From positions 62,001 to 126,000 of the forward strand of contig CALMII010000017.1 in NCBI GenBank assembly GCA_937864115.1: DNA of 64,000 nucleotides, written 5' to 3'. Numbering within the stretch: the stretch's first letter is position 1; the number at the start of each line of letters is the position of its first letter. The notes below the pieces were generated by a model. The model worked only from the letters and a program-made list of their open reading frames with translations. It made no database searches and was not told the DNA's origin. The position numbers were made by a program, and so were the translations under genes. Origin of the DNA: an uncultured Steroidobacter sp. (GTDB lineage: Bacteria; Pseudomonadota; Gammaproteobacteria; Steroidobacterales; Steroidobacteraceae). Positions 17,023 to 24,127 of the stretch are shown in pieces.

Positions 17023-17374
17023 TGCAATTCGGTTTAATCAATGACATTGTCTGCTTGTCTAGGCACGCCATCTGCAACGAGTTAGAAAGCTTCTGAAGCG
17101 CTTCCGTTGCAATGGATCTTCGCGAAGCTCTGACCGAGATCGCGGTCTGGATCGCAGATGGCTCACCCAACATGATCTCGAGACGCTCCCCGTCCAGAAT
17201 CAAGCTTCCCCACAAAATACCTGCCGTAATACTCCACCGGGTAGCAGGGTATGCAGTGCTGAGGAAGCCTCTGACATCTTCCGATGTCCCGAGAAATTGC
17301 ATAGCGCTCGCATCTATCTCGTCGGCACTGCACAAGTCCCGTGTCGGGCGAAAGAACCAATAGTCGCAACTCAT
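16991..17374 (-). CDS. Immunity-like gene 2 (coupled to toxin copy 2)
   Basis: A 127-aa soluble protein starting MSCDYWFFRPTRDL at ATG 17374. The start overlaps the stop of toxin copy 2 as ATGA, a coupling typical of toxin-immunity pairs. Other segments are TAYPATRWSITAGILWG and SIATEALQKLSNSLQM. The opening pattern (M-x-x-D-Y-x-F-F-R-P) recalls small uncharacterised immunity-type proteins, but I cannot name a family. Although its partner is a pseudogene, this gene is intact. Confidence 0.6.
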   Translation of the reverse strand: MSCDYWFFRPTRDLCSADEIDASAMQFLGTSEDVRGFLSTAYPATRWSITAGILWGSLILDGERLEIMLGEPSAIQTAISVRASRRSIATEALQKLSNSLQMACLDKQTMSLIKPNCSVVHVSHGGD

Positions 17375-18173
17375 GGCGACAAACACCCCGTTTCAATCAA
17401 TAACTGAGTTGGAAGCCTATCGAACCCTCTCCTCAGCAATTCTTCATAGTGTTCGCGGTCTGCAACGACGTAATTGTAACTTCGCTTGCATTGACGCGCG
17501 ATGTTGCTTTCCACCTCTGCGGCTGTGAAGTCATCAGCAATGATCCGTCCCTTAGTAAATGGGTTGTGTCGACTGTATCGATCGGTCTTGAACTCCCAGA
17601 GGGTTCCATCGGCAGACATAGCATCGAAGCGTTTACCTTGCCCACCAGGCGGAGTGACCAGCACATCGCATTCTGGAAATAATTTAGCGCAGCAAGATTT
17701 TGTGGCGTCGTGGTCTGACCTGCGTGTACAAACGCCCGCAGAGCGAGCGCGGTATCGAGAGGCGTACTGTCATATCCTGGCAGTTCCCCCATACCACCAT
17801 CACTGCTCTGGCGGAGCAGAAGGTCTGATACAAGTACCTGTGTGGGACTTCCACGCTCAGAAGTAAGCTTCAGCTGTCGCGCGACCACTTCCGTCCCGCG
17901 ATACGGATAACCAAGCACAAACGCTTCGGCAGCCATTGGTGCCGCCATACGCAGGACAGAAACTGCTTCTGCGGTTGATTGCACGGGTAGCGCAATGTCG
18001 CCAAGCGAGACGATGCTGCCATCTGGCTGGCTTTGTTCCATCAACTAGTTGGTATCTACCTGTGCGACTGCGGACGTGAAGGCACCGAACCCCAGGGCAA
18101 GCGCACCAAGCCAACTCGTCAGCAGATGTCGCAATGGTCGCTGCCCTCTGACAAGAGGACGTGCACTCCTCAT
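17371..18173 (-). pseudogene. Toroid N-terminus joined to nuclease-like toxin domain (copy 2), broken
   Basis: From ATG 18173 a signal peptide (RHLLTSWLGALALGFGAF, then TSAVA) is followed by DTN, stop, LMEQSQPDGSIV. TAG at 18047-18045 replaces the Trp of the conserved DWLL/NWL motif, a single G-to-A change. The toroid repeat continues (DGGMGELPGYDSTPLDTAL), then near 17690 it meets, in another frame, FPECDVLVTPPGGQGKRFDA, SADGTLWEFKTDRYS and RQCKRSYNYVVADREHYEEL, homologous to cassette 1. About 2300 residues of scaffold found in the large gene are missing between them. Confidence 0.75.
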
Positions 18174-18274
18174 TCCTGATCGACGCGAATTCGCAAATGC
18201 CGTGTCCAAAACATTGTCTCCTGACAGCCCGCCGTGGCGACCAGCTCATATTGGTTTGAATTCTCCGACGAAGC

Positions 18275-18294
18275 TCCACACCCCTTTGGGTGTG
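18275..18294. other. Short perfect stem-loop
   Basis: CCACACCC, loop CTTT, GGGTGTGG: an 8-bp perfect stem 20 bp beyond the stop at 18314 and about 100 bp upstream of the pseudogene start at 18173. It separates two minus-strand transcription blocks and could terminate the upstream one. No T-run follows on either strand, so intrinsic termination is doubtful. Confidence 0.4.
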
Positions 18295-18313
18295 GAATAC
18301 GACAGACGGACGC

Positions 18314-18676
18314 TCAAAGTTGCCCGGCCACCTCAATTGCTACACCGAGCCTTGTATCCACTCGTTCTGCATGCCCGTCAGGATGGGAGAAGAGAAGTGT
18401 CTGATCATCTTTCCATGCAATTGAGCCCGGCGAGCGTGCTTTTCGGAGCACATATTCTGGATCCGCACTCACCTGTGTCGAGTCAAGCAGCCAAAGCTCA
18501 ACGTCGGGATCGCTGTACCGCTTGCATCTGACAACCTTGAGAACTGCAGTCATCCTGCCGTCGGGTGAAGGCACGCTCTGTACGATCCGAGTGCCGCACT
18601 TTTCGCGAGAATCATTCCAGTACAGCAGCGACCCCATTAGGACGATAGTCATAACGAGGGCGAGTGTCGCCTTCAC
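18314..18676 (-). CDS. Membrane-anchored or secreted small protein, immunity-like
   Basis: A 120-aa protein from GTG 18676, overlapping the preceding stop as GTGA. An N-terminal hydrophobic helix (LALVMTIVLMGSLLYW) acts as signal or anchor. A soluble domain follows (CGTRIVQSVPSPDGRMTAVL, DVELWLLDS, SIAWKDDQTLLFSHPDG) resembling small periplasmic beta-rich proteins that begin with an SPDG motif. It is last in a run of small membrane genes. A periplasm-facing immunity role is plausible but unproven. Confidence 0.55.
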   Translation of the reverse strand: MKATLALVMTIVLMGSLLYWNDSREKCGTRIVQSVPSPDGRMTAVLKVVRCKRYSDPDVELWLLDSTQVSADPEYVLRKARSPGSIAWKDDQTLLFSHPDGHAERVDTRLGVAIEVAGQL

Positions 18677-19059
18677 CCTGCCACGCGCGCGGGTATTGCA
18701 AATGCGTTAAGTACGGTGCCCGCCAGCAGCAGCGCCGAGCCGCCAACGACAAAACCCAACACCACATACAGCACCCCAATGACCCTCGCGACGACGCCTC
18801 GCTTCTCCGCGCGGGGTTTCATTGGATAGGCCATTGGATCAACGATTGGCCATTGCCCTGCGATCAATGCCTGCATGCCCACGGCCACTATCATGAGTCC
18901 CGCGATTCCAAGCAGCGTAAGCGACAAAACAACGCACCAACCGACCATTGATCGAGCGGAGTCAGCATCCACCTGGATGACAACAGGTTGCAAAATGGCC
19001 GCCAGAACGACAGGGCCAAAGATCACCGTCGCCAGTATCAGCAACGAAGGCTTCTTCAT
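18673..19059 (-). CDS. Small three-helix membrane protein, immunity-like
   Basis: A 128-aa membrane protein starting MKKPSLLILATVIFGP at ATG 19059, overlapping the previous stop as ATGA. The three hydrophobic segments are LILATVIFGPVVLAAIL, VVLSLTLLGIAGLMIVAVGM and VIGVLYVVLGFVVGGSALLL. It has no recognised family. Tight coupling on both sides places it in one operon with its neighbours. The longer frame reaching 19410 is rejected because it crosses a toxin remnant out of frame. Confidence 0.6.
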   Translation of the reverse strand: MKKPSLLILATVIFGPVVLAAILQPVVIQVDADSARSMVGWCVVLSLTLLGIAGLMIVAVGMQALIAGQWPIVDPMAYPMKPRAEKRGVVARVIGVLYVVLGFVVGGSALLLAGTVLNAFAIPARVAG

Positions 19060-19343
19060 TCCGGCTCCACAGGAGGTGACGGAGGCGGTCGTACGAAGGT
19101 TGCCAGAGCGGCCATGAGGAACATGATAAGAAGCGAAAGAGCCAATCCAGCAACGAACGTTGGCGCGAACACGAGCGATAGCACTATTCCGCCGATTGCA
19201 AGCAGACCCGCACCGACTAGCACTGCGCTCGTTTCGTCTGAGTACCAGAGCGACTCGAATTGGGCGAACGCCTCCAGCCCCAGTGCAATCACTGCAATGG
19301 TTGCCCCTGGTCGGCCACGACATAGTGAAACGATCGCTTGCAC
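19056..19343 (-). CDS. Small hydrophobic protein, start uncertain
   Basis: The frame from GTG 19343 gives up to 95 aa. Its first dozen codons overlap the toxin remnant at 19304-19432 in another frame, so the real start may be a later GTG, or lost. The rest has three hydrophobic segments (GATIAVIALGLEAFA, AVLVGAGLLAIGGIVLSLVF, GLALSLLIMFLMAALATF) and a Pro-rich tail. It is coupled by ATGA to the next gene. It may be the truncated survivor of an immunity gene fused at a deletion point. Confidence 0.45.
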   Translation of the reverse strand: MQAIVSLCRGRPGATIAVIALGLEAFAQFESLWYSDETSAVLVGAGLLAIGGIVLSLVFAPTFVAGLALSLLIMFLMAALATFVRPPPSPPVEPE

Positions 19344-19432
19344 TGACGAGCGATGGCTGCCGATGGAGGCCCCTCGACCAAGTCATGCGTGGTAATCGCT
19401 CTCCGTACAAAGGGATTCGCCGTACTGTAGCA
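19304..19432 (-). pseudogene. Internal fragment of the nuclease-like toxin domain (copy 3)
   Basis: Forty-three codons in a frame other than that of the flanking genes read YSTANPFVRRAITTHD, then PSAAIARQCKRSFHYVVADQ. This matches cassette 1 (YSVQPPFVQQAITADD...PSAAVARQCKRPFRCVVADQ) nearly position by position. The catalytic E-x-K part and the C-terminus are missing. It is a clear third copy, reduced to the middle of the domain, between two small membrane genes. Confidence 0.8.
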
Positions 19433-19456
19433 ATCGAGCACTTGCTATTCGTGCTT

Positions 19457-19756
19457 TCATTTGAGCGCCTTGAAGGTCGTTGAGCGGATTACAAATGGCA
19501 CCAGTACGCCAAGGAACACCAACAAGAACACTATCAATCGGCGTGAGAAATCGTTCGCAAACAGCACCGCAGCAGCGATGCCCGCACTGAACGCGGCAAT
19601 GACGACGGCCCATAGAATAACCACAGCGCGACAGACGGGGCCGTATGGTCGCCGTCCGGCTAACGACAGAATCAAACCGATGGCCAGCATGGCCGGCAAC
19701 GCGGCGACTAGAACGATCCCCAGTTGAAGCACTAACCGCGAGGGCTCAGACGGCAT
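19457..19756 (-). CDS. Small three-helix membrane protein, immunity-like
   Basis: A 99-aa protein from ATG 19756 (MPSEPSRLVLQLG). It has three hydrophobic segments (IVLVAALPAMLAIGLILSL, AVVILWAVVIAAFSAGIAAA, LIVFLLVFLGVLVPFVI) linked by short basic loops. It lies 17 bp after the previous gene and just before toxin remnant 3, so it could be the immunity gene of the cassette upstream. No family is recognised. Confidence 0.55.
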   Translation of the reverse strand: MPSEPSRLVLQLGIVLVAALPAMLAIGLILSLAGRRPYGPVCRAVVILWAVVIAAFSAGIAAAVLFANDFSRRLIVFLLVFLGVLVPFVIRSTTFKALK

Positions 19757-19773
19757 CTTGATTGCTCGGTTCG

Positions 19774-20043
19774 CTAGACTTCAGAAGGAACGCGTGGTCG
19801 ATCCATCATGTGCGGCAAGCTGATAAACAGCTGTGTCACCCAGTAAAAGGAATTCGAAAGAACGGCTCCGATCAAGGAGAGGAGCACAGGTCCGATATTC
19901 GAGTTCGCTTCCCCCTTGGGGGTCAGGTTGTAGCGCGCCAATAGATTCAGAACAATCACCATGACCGACAAGGTTATGACTGCTCCCTCGCGCTGTTCTG
20001 GAGTCAACTCATCTGCGTTCATTATCTGGTCGACTCGATCCAC
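19774..20043 (-). CDS. Small membrane protein, immunity candidate for the solitary C-terminal cassette
   Basis: An 89-aa frame from GTG 20043 (alternative ATG 20022, MNADELTPEQREGAVITL). It has two hydrophobic helices (VITLSVMVIVLNLLARY and GPVLLSLIGAVLSNSFYWV). It starts 4 bp after the stop of the solitary C-terminal cassette, mirroring the arrangement of the scaffold gene and the 149-aa gene upstream. Immunity is inferred from position and membrane nature. Confidence 0.55.
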   Translation of the reverse strand: MDRVDQIMNADELTPEQREGAVITLSVMVIVLNLLARYNLTPKGEANSNIGPVLLSLIGAVLSNSFYWVTQLFISLPHMMDRPRVPSEV

Positions 20044-20047
20044 ATAG

Positions 20048-20506
20048 CTATTCAGACCATAGAATAAGTGAAGCCCCCAGTATGAGCAGTGGGACTAGAC
20101 CTATGCCCACAAAGAGCGCGCCGACAGCGACGACGAAGAAGCTCGCAATCGCTGCGAAGATCCATGCGCCGTTTGCACCGCCACCGATCTTCCATGCCGC
20201 GGCTCCCGTTTCTGGATCGACCAAGATGTATCCAGCGCCAGACCAGCCGGGCACACTTACGGCGTCCGTGTGCGTTATCACGTGCCTACCGCTTGCGAGA
20301 GCAGAAGAGCTCTCTGCCATCGTACCCGGATCATGGTGTATTCGTGACAATGTCACTCCTTGGTTCTCCGGCGTGATGTGATACACACGCTGGCCCGCTG
20401 CGCTAGCGAGACTCATCGCCTTCACGGCCGAGATCGCATTCACCGGATTGCTGCCTGCGCCCCCAAGCAACTGCTCAGGCACTGCGTGTTCCAGGAATGA
20501 AGACAT
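20048..20506 (-). CDS. Solitary copy of the transglutaminase protein's C-terminal cassette
   Basis: A 152-aa protein starting MSSFLEHAVPEQ. It aligns over about 110 residues with residues 783-895 of the 1038-aa protein (MSSALEHAIPEQ; both share HT-x-AVSVPGW/GTVSVPGW, GAGYILVDPETGAAAWKIGG versus GSGYLLIDPSTGAGAYKISG). The endings differ: this one has a short hydrophobic tail (FFVVAVGALFVGIGLVPLLI). It has no signal peptide or transglutaminase fold. A large hairpin lies directly upstream of its start. It is likely a displaced alternative effector end. Confidence 0.7.
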   Translation of the reverse strand: MSSFLEHAVPEQLLGGAGSNPVNAISAVKAMSLASAAGQRVYHITPENQGVTLSRIHHDPGTMAESSSALASGRHVITHTDAVSVPGWSGAGYILVDPETGAAAWKIGGGANGAWIFAAIASFFVVAVGALFVGIGLVPLLILGASLILWSE

Positions 20507-20511
20507 CGCCC

Positions 20512-20569
20512 CTAGCCCGCATTTCTCGTGCGCCGTGAAAAGGCACGGCGCACGAGAAATCCGGGTTAG
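20512..20569. repeat. 26-bp-arm hairpin between two array genes
   Basis: An inverted repeat with a 17-bp perfect core (ATTTCTCGTGCGCCGTG, loop AAAAGG, and its complement), extended outward by 9 more pairs with two mismatches. On the minus strand it starts 1 bp after the stop of the 149-aa gene and ends 5 bp before the start codon at 20506. It may be an attenuator/terminator, an RNA processing site, or a small mobile palindrome. It has no T-run. Confidence 0.8.
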
Positions 20570-20570
20570 T

Positions 20571-21020
20571 TCAATTCCTTAGAACGGCAATCAGCGCACC
20601 GACCAGTACGCCGCCGCAACACCAAACAGCAAGCAACAAGAGCAGCGTTTCAACCCGCAGCACCGGACATTCAGGAATGAAATCCGATCGCCCGCCAATC
20701 AGAGGACGGTAGAGTCGAAACTGGGTCCCTGGTTGATAGAAATCCTTGAGGCGGTGAAACCGCCTGGACCTTTCGACAGCCGCTCTATTACTGCGACAGA
20801 ACAACAGGCGCACCGCACCCTCACCTTCCTTCGTGTGGTAACGCACCGTCAAGAACACCTGTTGGGCCTTCGGCACACGCGAATCGCCGAGCGTCACTCC
20901 ATCAACCACCGCCAACTCAAATGGCAGCCAACGCTTGAATGCAATGGAGAATAGGTGCACCAACAGCCACGCCACGAGGATGCTGAACACGGCCACTATC
21001 ATCCACAGCACTACACCCAT
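20571..21020 (-). CDS. Two-helix membrane protein, immunity candidate for the 1038-aa protein
   Basis: A 149-aa protein from ATG 21020 with AGGAG 7-8 bp upstream, inside the end of the preceding gene (10-bp overlap). An N-terminal helix (WMIVAVFSILVAWLLVHLF) and a C-terminal helix (LLLLLAVWCCGGVLVGALIA) flank a soluble beta-rich region (QQVFLTVRYHTKEGEGAVRL), an arrangement reminiscent of DUF3592-type proteins. Coupling to a protein with a hydrophobic C-terminus suggests immunity against a membrane-acting effector. Confidence 0.6.
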   Translation of the reverse strand: MGVVLWMIVAVFSILVAWLLVHLFSIAFKRWLPFELAVVDGVTLGDSRVPKAQQVFLTVRYHTKEGEGAVRLLFCRSNRAAVERSRRFHRLKDFYQPGTQFRLYRPLIGGRSDFIPECPVLRVETLLLLLAVWCCGGVLVGALIAVLRN

Positions 21021-24000
21021 CTGAGATCTCCTCGAAATCGAAGCGCGGTGAAGTACATCAGTTTGATAGTTAGGAGTGCAGCTGCCATGGCAACAGAAAC
21101 AGCTGCCGCTATTGCCACTCCGACGACCAGCGGGATCGCAACAGTTCCTATCGGAGCCGCTATCGCGGCTGCAACGGCTCCAGTGAGGTAGTTTGTAATA
21201 CCAAAGAAGAGCATTTCAGTGCATACCCGCAGGATCTTCTCTGAGGTTGAGAGTGTGTCATCCGACCAAATAGTCATCGCATTGAGCGCAAAACCCACGT
21301 ATCCCAGCGCCTGTGTCGCATTGCCTACTCTTGCAAGGTACTTCATGCGCTCGGAGTACCAAAAGTCCCGGCCGACATAGTTGGCGGTTCTACCTTCCAG
21401 AAATCCGGACGCACCCGCAGCTGCGATCGTGATGGCATCCGAAGCCTGTTGAAAGCCACCATTCATCCCGCCGGAGATCTTGTAGGCTCCGGCTCCCGTG
21501 GATGGATCGATGAGCAAGTAGCCACTTCCGGTCCATCCGGGGACGCTTACTGTCCCTGTGTGCAGGATCGCCAACCGCCCTGCCGCAACCGCTGCACTCA
21601 CTTCTTGAGCCGCCTCGGGGGCCAAGCTTACTTGCGCCAAGGCGCTCGCGAGATTTGACTGATCTGCTCCGACAATACGCCGCCCCTGAGACACTGCGAT
21701 CTCAAAGGCGCGTGCTGCGGAGATGGCACGCGTATTTGGATCCATCTGCTCGGGAATGGCGTGTTCCAATGCCGAAGACATTATTCCAATCTGCAAAGTC
21801 AACGAGCGCGAGACGCTGGAATCTCCTGTTGAACTGCCAACGATATTGACCATCGGCACGTTGAAGACAGACGAACCTGCCTTGATGCTGCGTGGCACTC
21901 CGAAGAAATAGTCCACTTCGGGCTCATAGCCAAAGGTGCCCACGCCCGCACCCAATGCGAAATGACCACCTCCATTGCGGGCAAGCATCAGAGCATTCGC
22001 CTGATATTGGCCATAGTAGGCGAGCAAGCCCGCATAGTAGGGGTCGCCTAGCAGATCATCGCGAGTGAGCTGTGCGGCATCCGGATTGCCTGGAATCTCG
22101 ACCGCATTTCCTACTCGGCTGAGTTCGGCCCGCTGCTGACTTAGTCGACTATCGGAAACGGACCCTGCAAGCGATGCCACTGCAAGGTATGAACCAGCGG
22201 GTAGCCGGTAGGAGAAGGTCTTGGGACCACTACTCACGAATTTCGGTGTGAATACAAAATCGATCTCATGCCCGAGACTCACCGAGGCGCCGCTCATCAC
22301 GACGTTGTCATCAATCTTGATCTGCGGGACTACGCGAACCAGATAGCCGGGAATGGGCCTTATGAGCTGACTGAAATCTGTGACATCGCCCGAAGGAAGC
22401 AATGCAGACAATGCATCCCTGTCCGCTTGAGTCGCGGGTTGGAAGGAAAGCGTTATCCGCCTTCCGTTGGTGACCGCAAATGCAAATATTTGCGGGTCGA
22501 CCGGCTCGCCTTCGATGTCACGGCCGAAAGCAAATGAGATCTGCTGTTGAAGCGAGGCGGGTACAGCCGCAAAACGGGCACCCGCAACCAGCACCCGGTT
22601 AGCCAATCCGGACGGTAGCGTCGGAGAGGTCAAGGTAACGATGCGTCGGCCACCCAACACTTCACCAACCGAAGACTGCCCAAGAGTGCTTCCAACATGC
22701 GCCTCCAGGGTTGCTCGCGCCTGCAGCTGCGATCTCTGCAGCAGGCTGCCGTTTAAACCGTCAATCCAGCCTGCACTCTCATTGATTGTTGCCGAGGAAA
22801 TCAGCGACTGCGCAAGCGCGGTCGGATTCACTCCTGCTGCCTCGCGCGCATCAATACCCGTGTGGTACTCGAATTGTTTATAGCTTGTGTCGAGCGAAAC
22901 CCATGTATCCGCTGCACGGTTGCGCGCACCCCTGGAAGGCACGAAGTCGATAGCCGCCTCAACCCACACATGTTCCATGCGAACTTTGGTAATTCGTCCG
23001 CCCGCCGTCACTGCTACGAGCGGAACGCCGCCAGCTGAGCTGAAATCGATTGCCCCGAGGACGGATTCGAAGCCGCCGGTCCAGTTTCTGAACTTCGCCT
23101 CAGGAAGTTCGATTGTTCCGTAGACGTACCTGGAAGGGACGCCGGAAGCGCGAAGCAATGCGATCGTGAGACTGGCGATATCGAACGCATTTCCTTGGCG
23201 AGAAGACAGTGTCAGCGAAGCATCCTGAATTGCACCCCAGGTGGGCTGAAAATAGATGCTGTTGCGTACCCAGTTGTATATCGCGACAGGATCTCGGTTG
23301 AGTTCCTCCGCTTTGGCCCGGATTGCCGAATCAATCGACACTTCTGCCGTTGGCTCAAGATAGGTGGGGGTGCTGGCTCCGGGAAGTTGGCTGAGATCGA
23401 ACGGCGTCGCCTGCGCGTATCGCGCTGCTGCCTCGTTCTCGGTCAGCAAGGCCGCCTGGAAGGCATCCACAGTTAGCTTGGGCTTGCGTTGCGGGTCGGC
23501 CTTAAGCAAGTCATTGGGTAGCCTTCTTGAGTCGAAGCTTTGGTGCGATCGATCGAGCGGGGTTGCATTCAACCGGTCCAGCAAGTCTTTGGACTTCTTC
23601 TGCGCGAGCGCATCATCAGGCGTTTCGAGGATCACATCGATGTCGGCTTCCACCGCTAGGGCCTGCGATGCAAATGTCTGCACCATTGCTGCCTGTCGAT
23701 CGAGAATGACCTTGGGAACATTCCTGCTGGTGAGAAGAGCCGTGGTCCCATCAAGTTCGGCCTTCACTTCCGAGGTCAATTGACGGTAGTCCTGCCTCCA
23801 CGATGAGAGATCGGCCCGCAGCGACTGAATCGAGGCAGAGCCTGGACCCGACCCACGACCTGTTCTGTCGATGAGCGCTTGCAGCCGCGCCTTCGCCCGC
23901 CCCAACGTCCTTCCGACGTTCTCTCGCTCCTGAGCGACCCACTGACGACGCAACTCTTGCTGATCCGAGTACTGCTGCATCGCGTGAACGCAGGGCGATA

Positions 24001-24127
24001 CCGTCACTGTTGTGAAGCTGACCAGCACAATGCCCGCTATCGTCCGCATGAATCCATTCGAGCTCTCGGCTCTGCCGATATTCATATCCATACCGTCTCT
24101 TCTTCTTACCAAGAATGATTGGTTCAT
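21011..24127 (-). CDS. Secreted transglutaminase-fold protein with variable hydrophobic C-terminus
   Basis: 1038 aa, starting by ATGA overlap with the 2535-aa gene. A signal peptide ends near SPCVHA (about 49). A helical region (50-230) rich in Glu, Arg and Ala follows. The transglutaminase-like core spans about 260-430: GNAFDIASLTIALLRASGVP has Ala314 where papain-like transglutaminases have Cys, while His386 (MEHVWVE) and Asp413 (VSLDTSYK) are kept. Beta-rich modules follow, then from 783 a cassette duplicated downstream (GTVSVPGW, LLIDPSTGAGAYKISGG). The last 90 residues are strongly hydrophobic (AIPLVVGVAIAAAVSVAMAA), possibly pore-forming. Enzymatic activity is unlikely. Confidence 0.75.
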   Translation of the reverse strand: MNQSFLVRRRDGMDMNIGRAESSNGFMRTIAGIVLVSFTTVTVSPCVHAMQQYSDQQELRRQWVAQERENVGRTLGRAKARLQALIDRTGRGSGPGSASIQSLRADLSSWRQDYRQLTSEVKAELDGTTALLTSRNVPKVILDRQAAMVQTFASQALAVEADIDVILETPDDALAQKKSKDLLDRLNATPLDRSHQSFDSRRLPNDLLKADPQRKPKLTVDAFQAALLTENEAAARYAQATPFDLSQLPGASTPTYLEPTAEVSIDSAIRAKAEELNRDPVAIYNWVRNSIYFQPTWGAIQDASLTLSSRQGNAFDIASLTIALLRASGVPSRYVYGTIELPEAKFRNWTGGFESVLGAIDFSSAGGVPLVAVTAGGRITKVRMEHVWVEAAIDFVPSRGARNRAADTWVSLDTSYKQFEYHTGIDAREAAGVNPTALAQSLISSATINESAGWIDGLNGSLLQRSQLQARATLEAHVGSTLGQSSVGEVLGGRRIVTLTSPTLPSGLANRVLVAGARFAAVPASLQQQISFAFGRDIEGEPVDPQIFAFAVTNGRRITLSFQPATQADRDALSALLPSGDVTDFSQLIRPIPGYLVRVVPQIKIDDNVVMSGASVSLGHEIDFVFTPKFVSSGPKTFSYRLPAGSYLAVASLAGSVSDSRLSQQRAELSRVGNAVEIPGNPDAAQLTRDDLLGDPYYAGLLAYYGQYQANALMLARNGGGHFALGAGVGTFGYEPEVDYFFGVPRSIKAGSSVFNVPMVNIVGSSTGDSSVSRSLTLQIGIMSSALEHAIPEQMDPNTRAISAARAFEIAVSQGRRIVGADQSNLASALAQVSLAPEAAQEVSAAVAAGRLAILHTGTVSVPGWTGSGYLLIDPSTGAGAYKISGGMNGGFQQASDAITIAAAGASGFLEGRTANYVGRDFWYSERMKYLARVGNATQALGYVGFALNAMTIWSDDTLSTSEKILRVCTEMLFFGITNYLTGAVAAAIAAPIGTVAIPLVVGVAIAAAVSVAMAAALLTIKLMYFTALRFRGDLRWV

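Noticed and set aside
18275..18294. Intrinsic terminator
   Set aside because: A perfect stem but no T-run on either strand; kept only as a stem-loop.
18673..19410. 245-aa protein
   Set aside because: The first 117 codons cross the toxin remnant and a neighbouring gene out of frame; the real gene starts by ATGA overlap at 19059.
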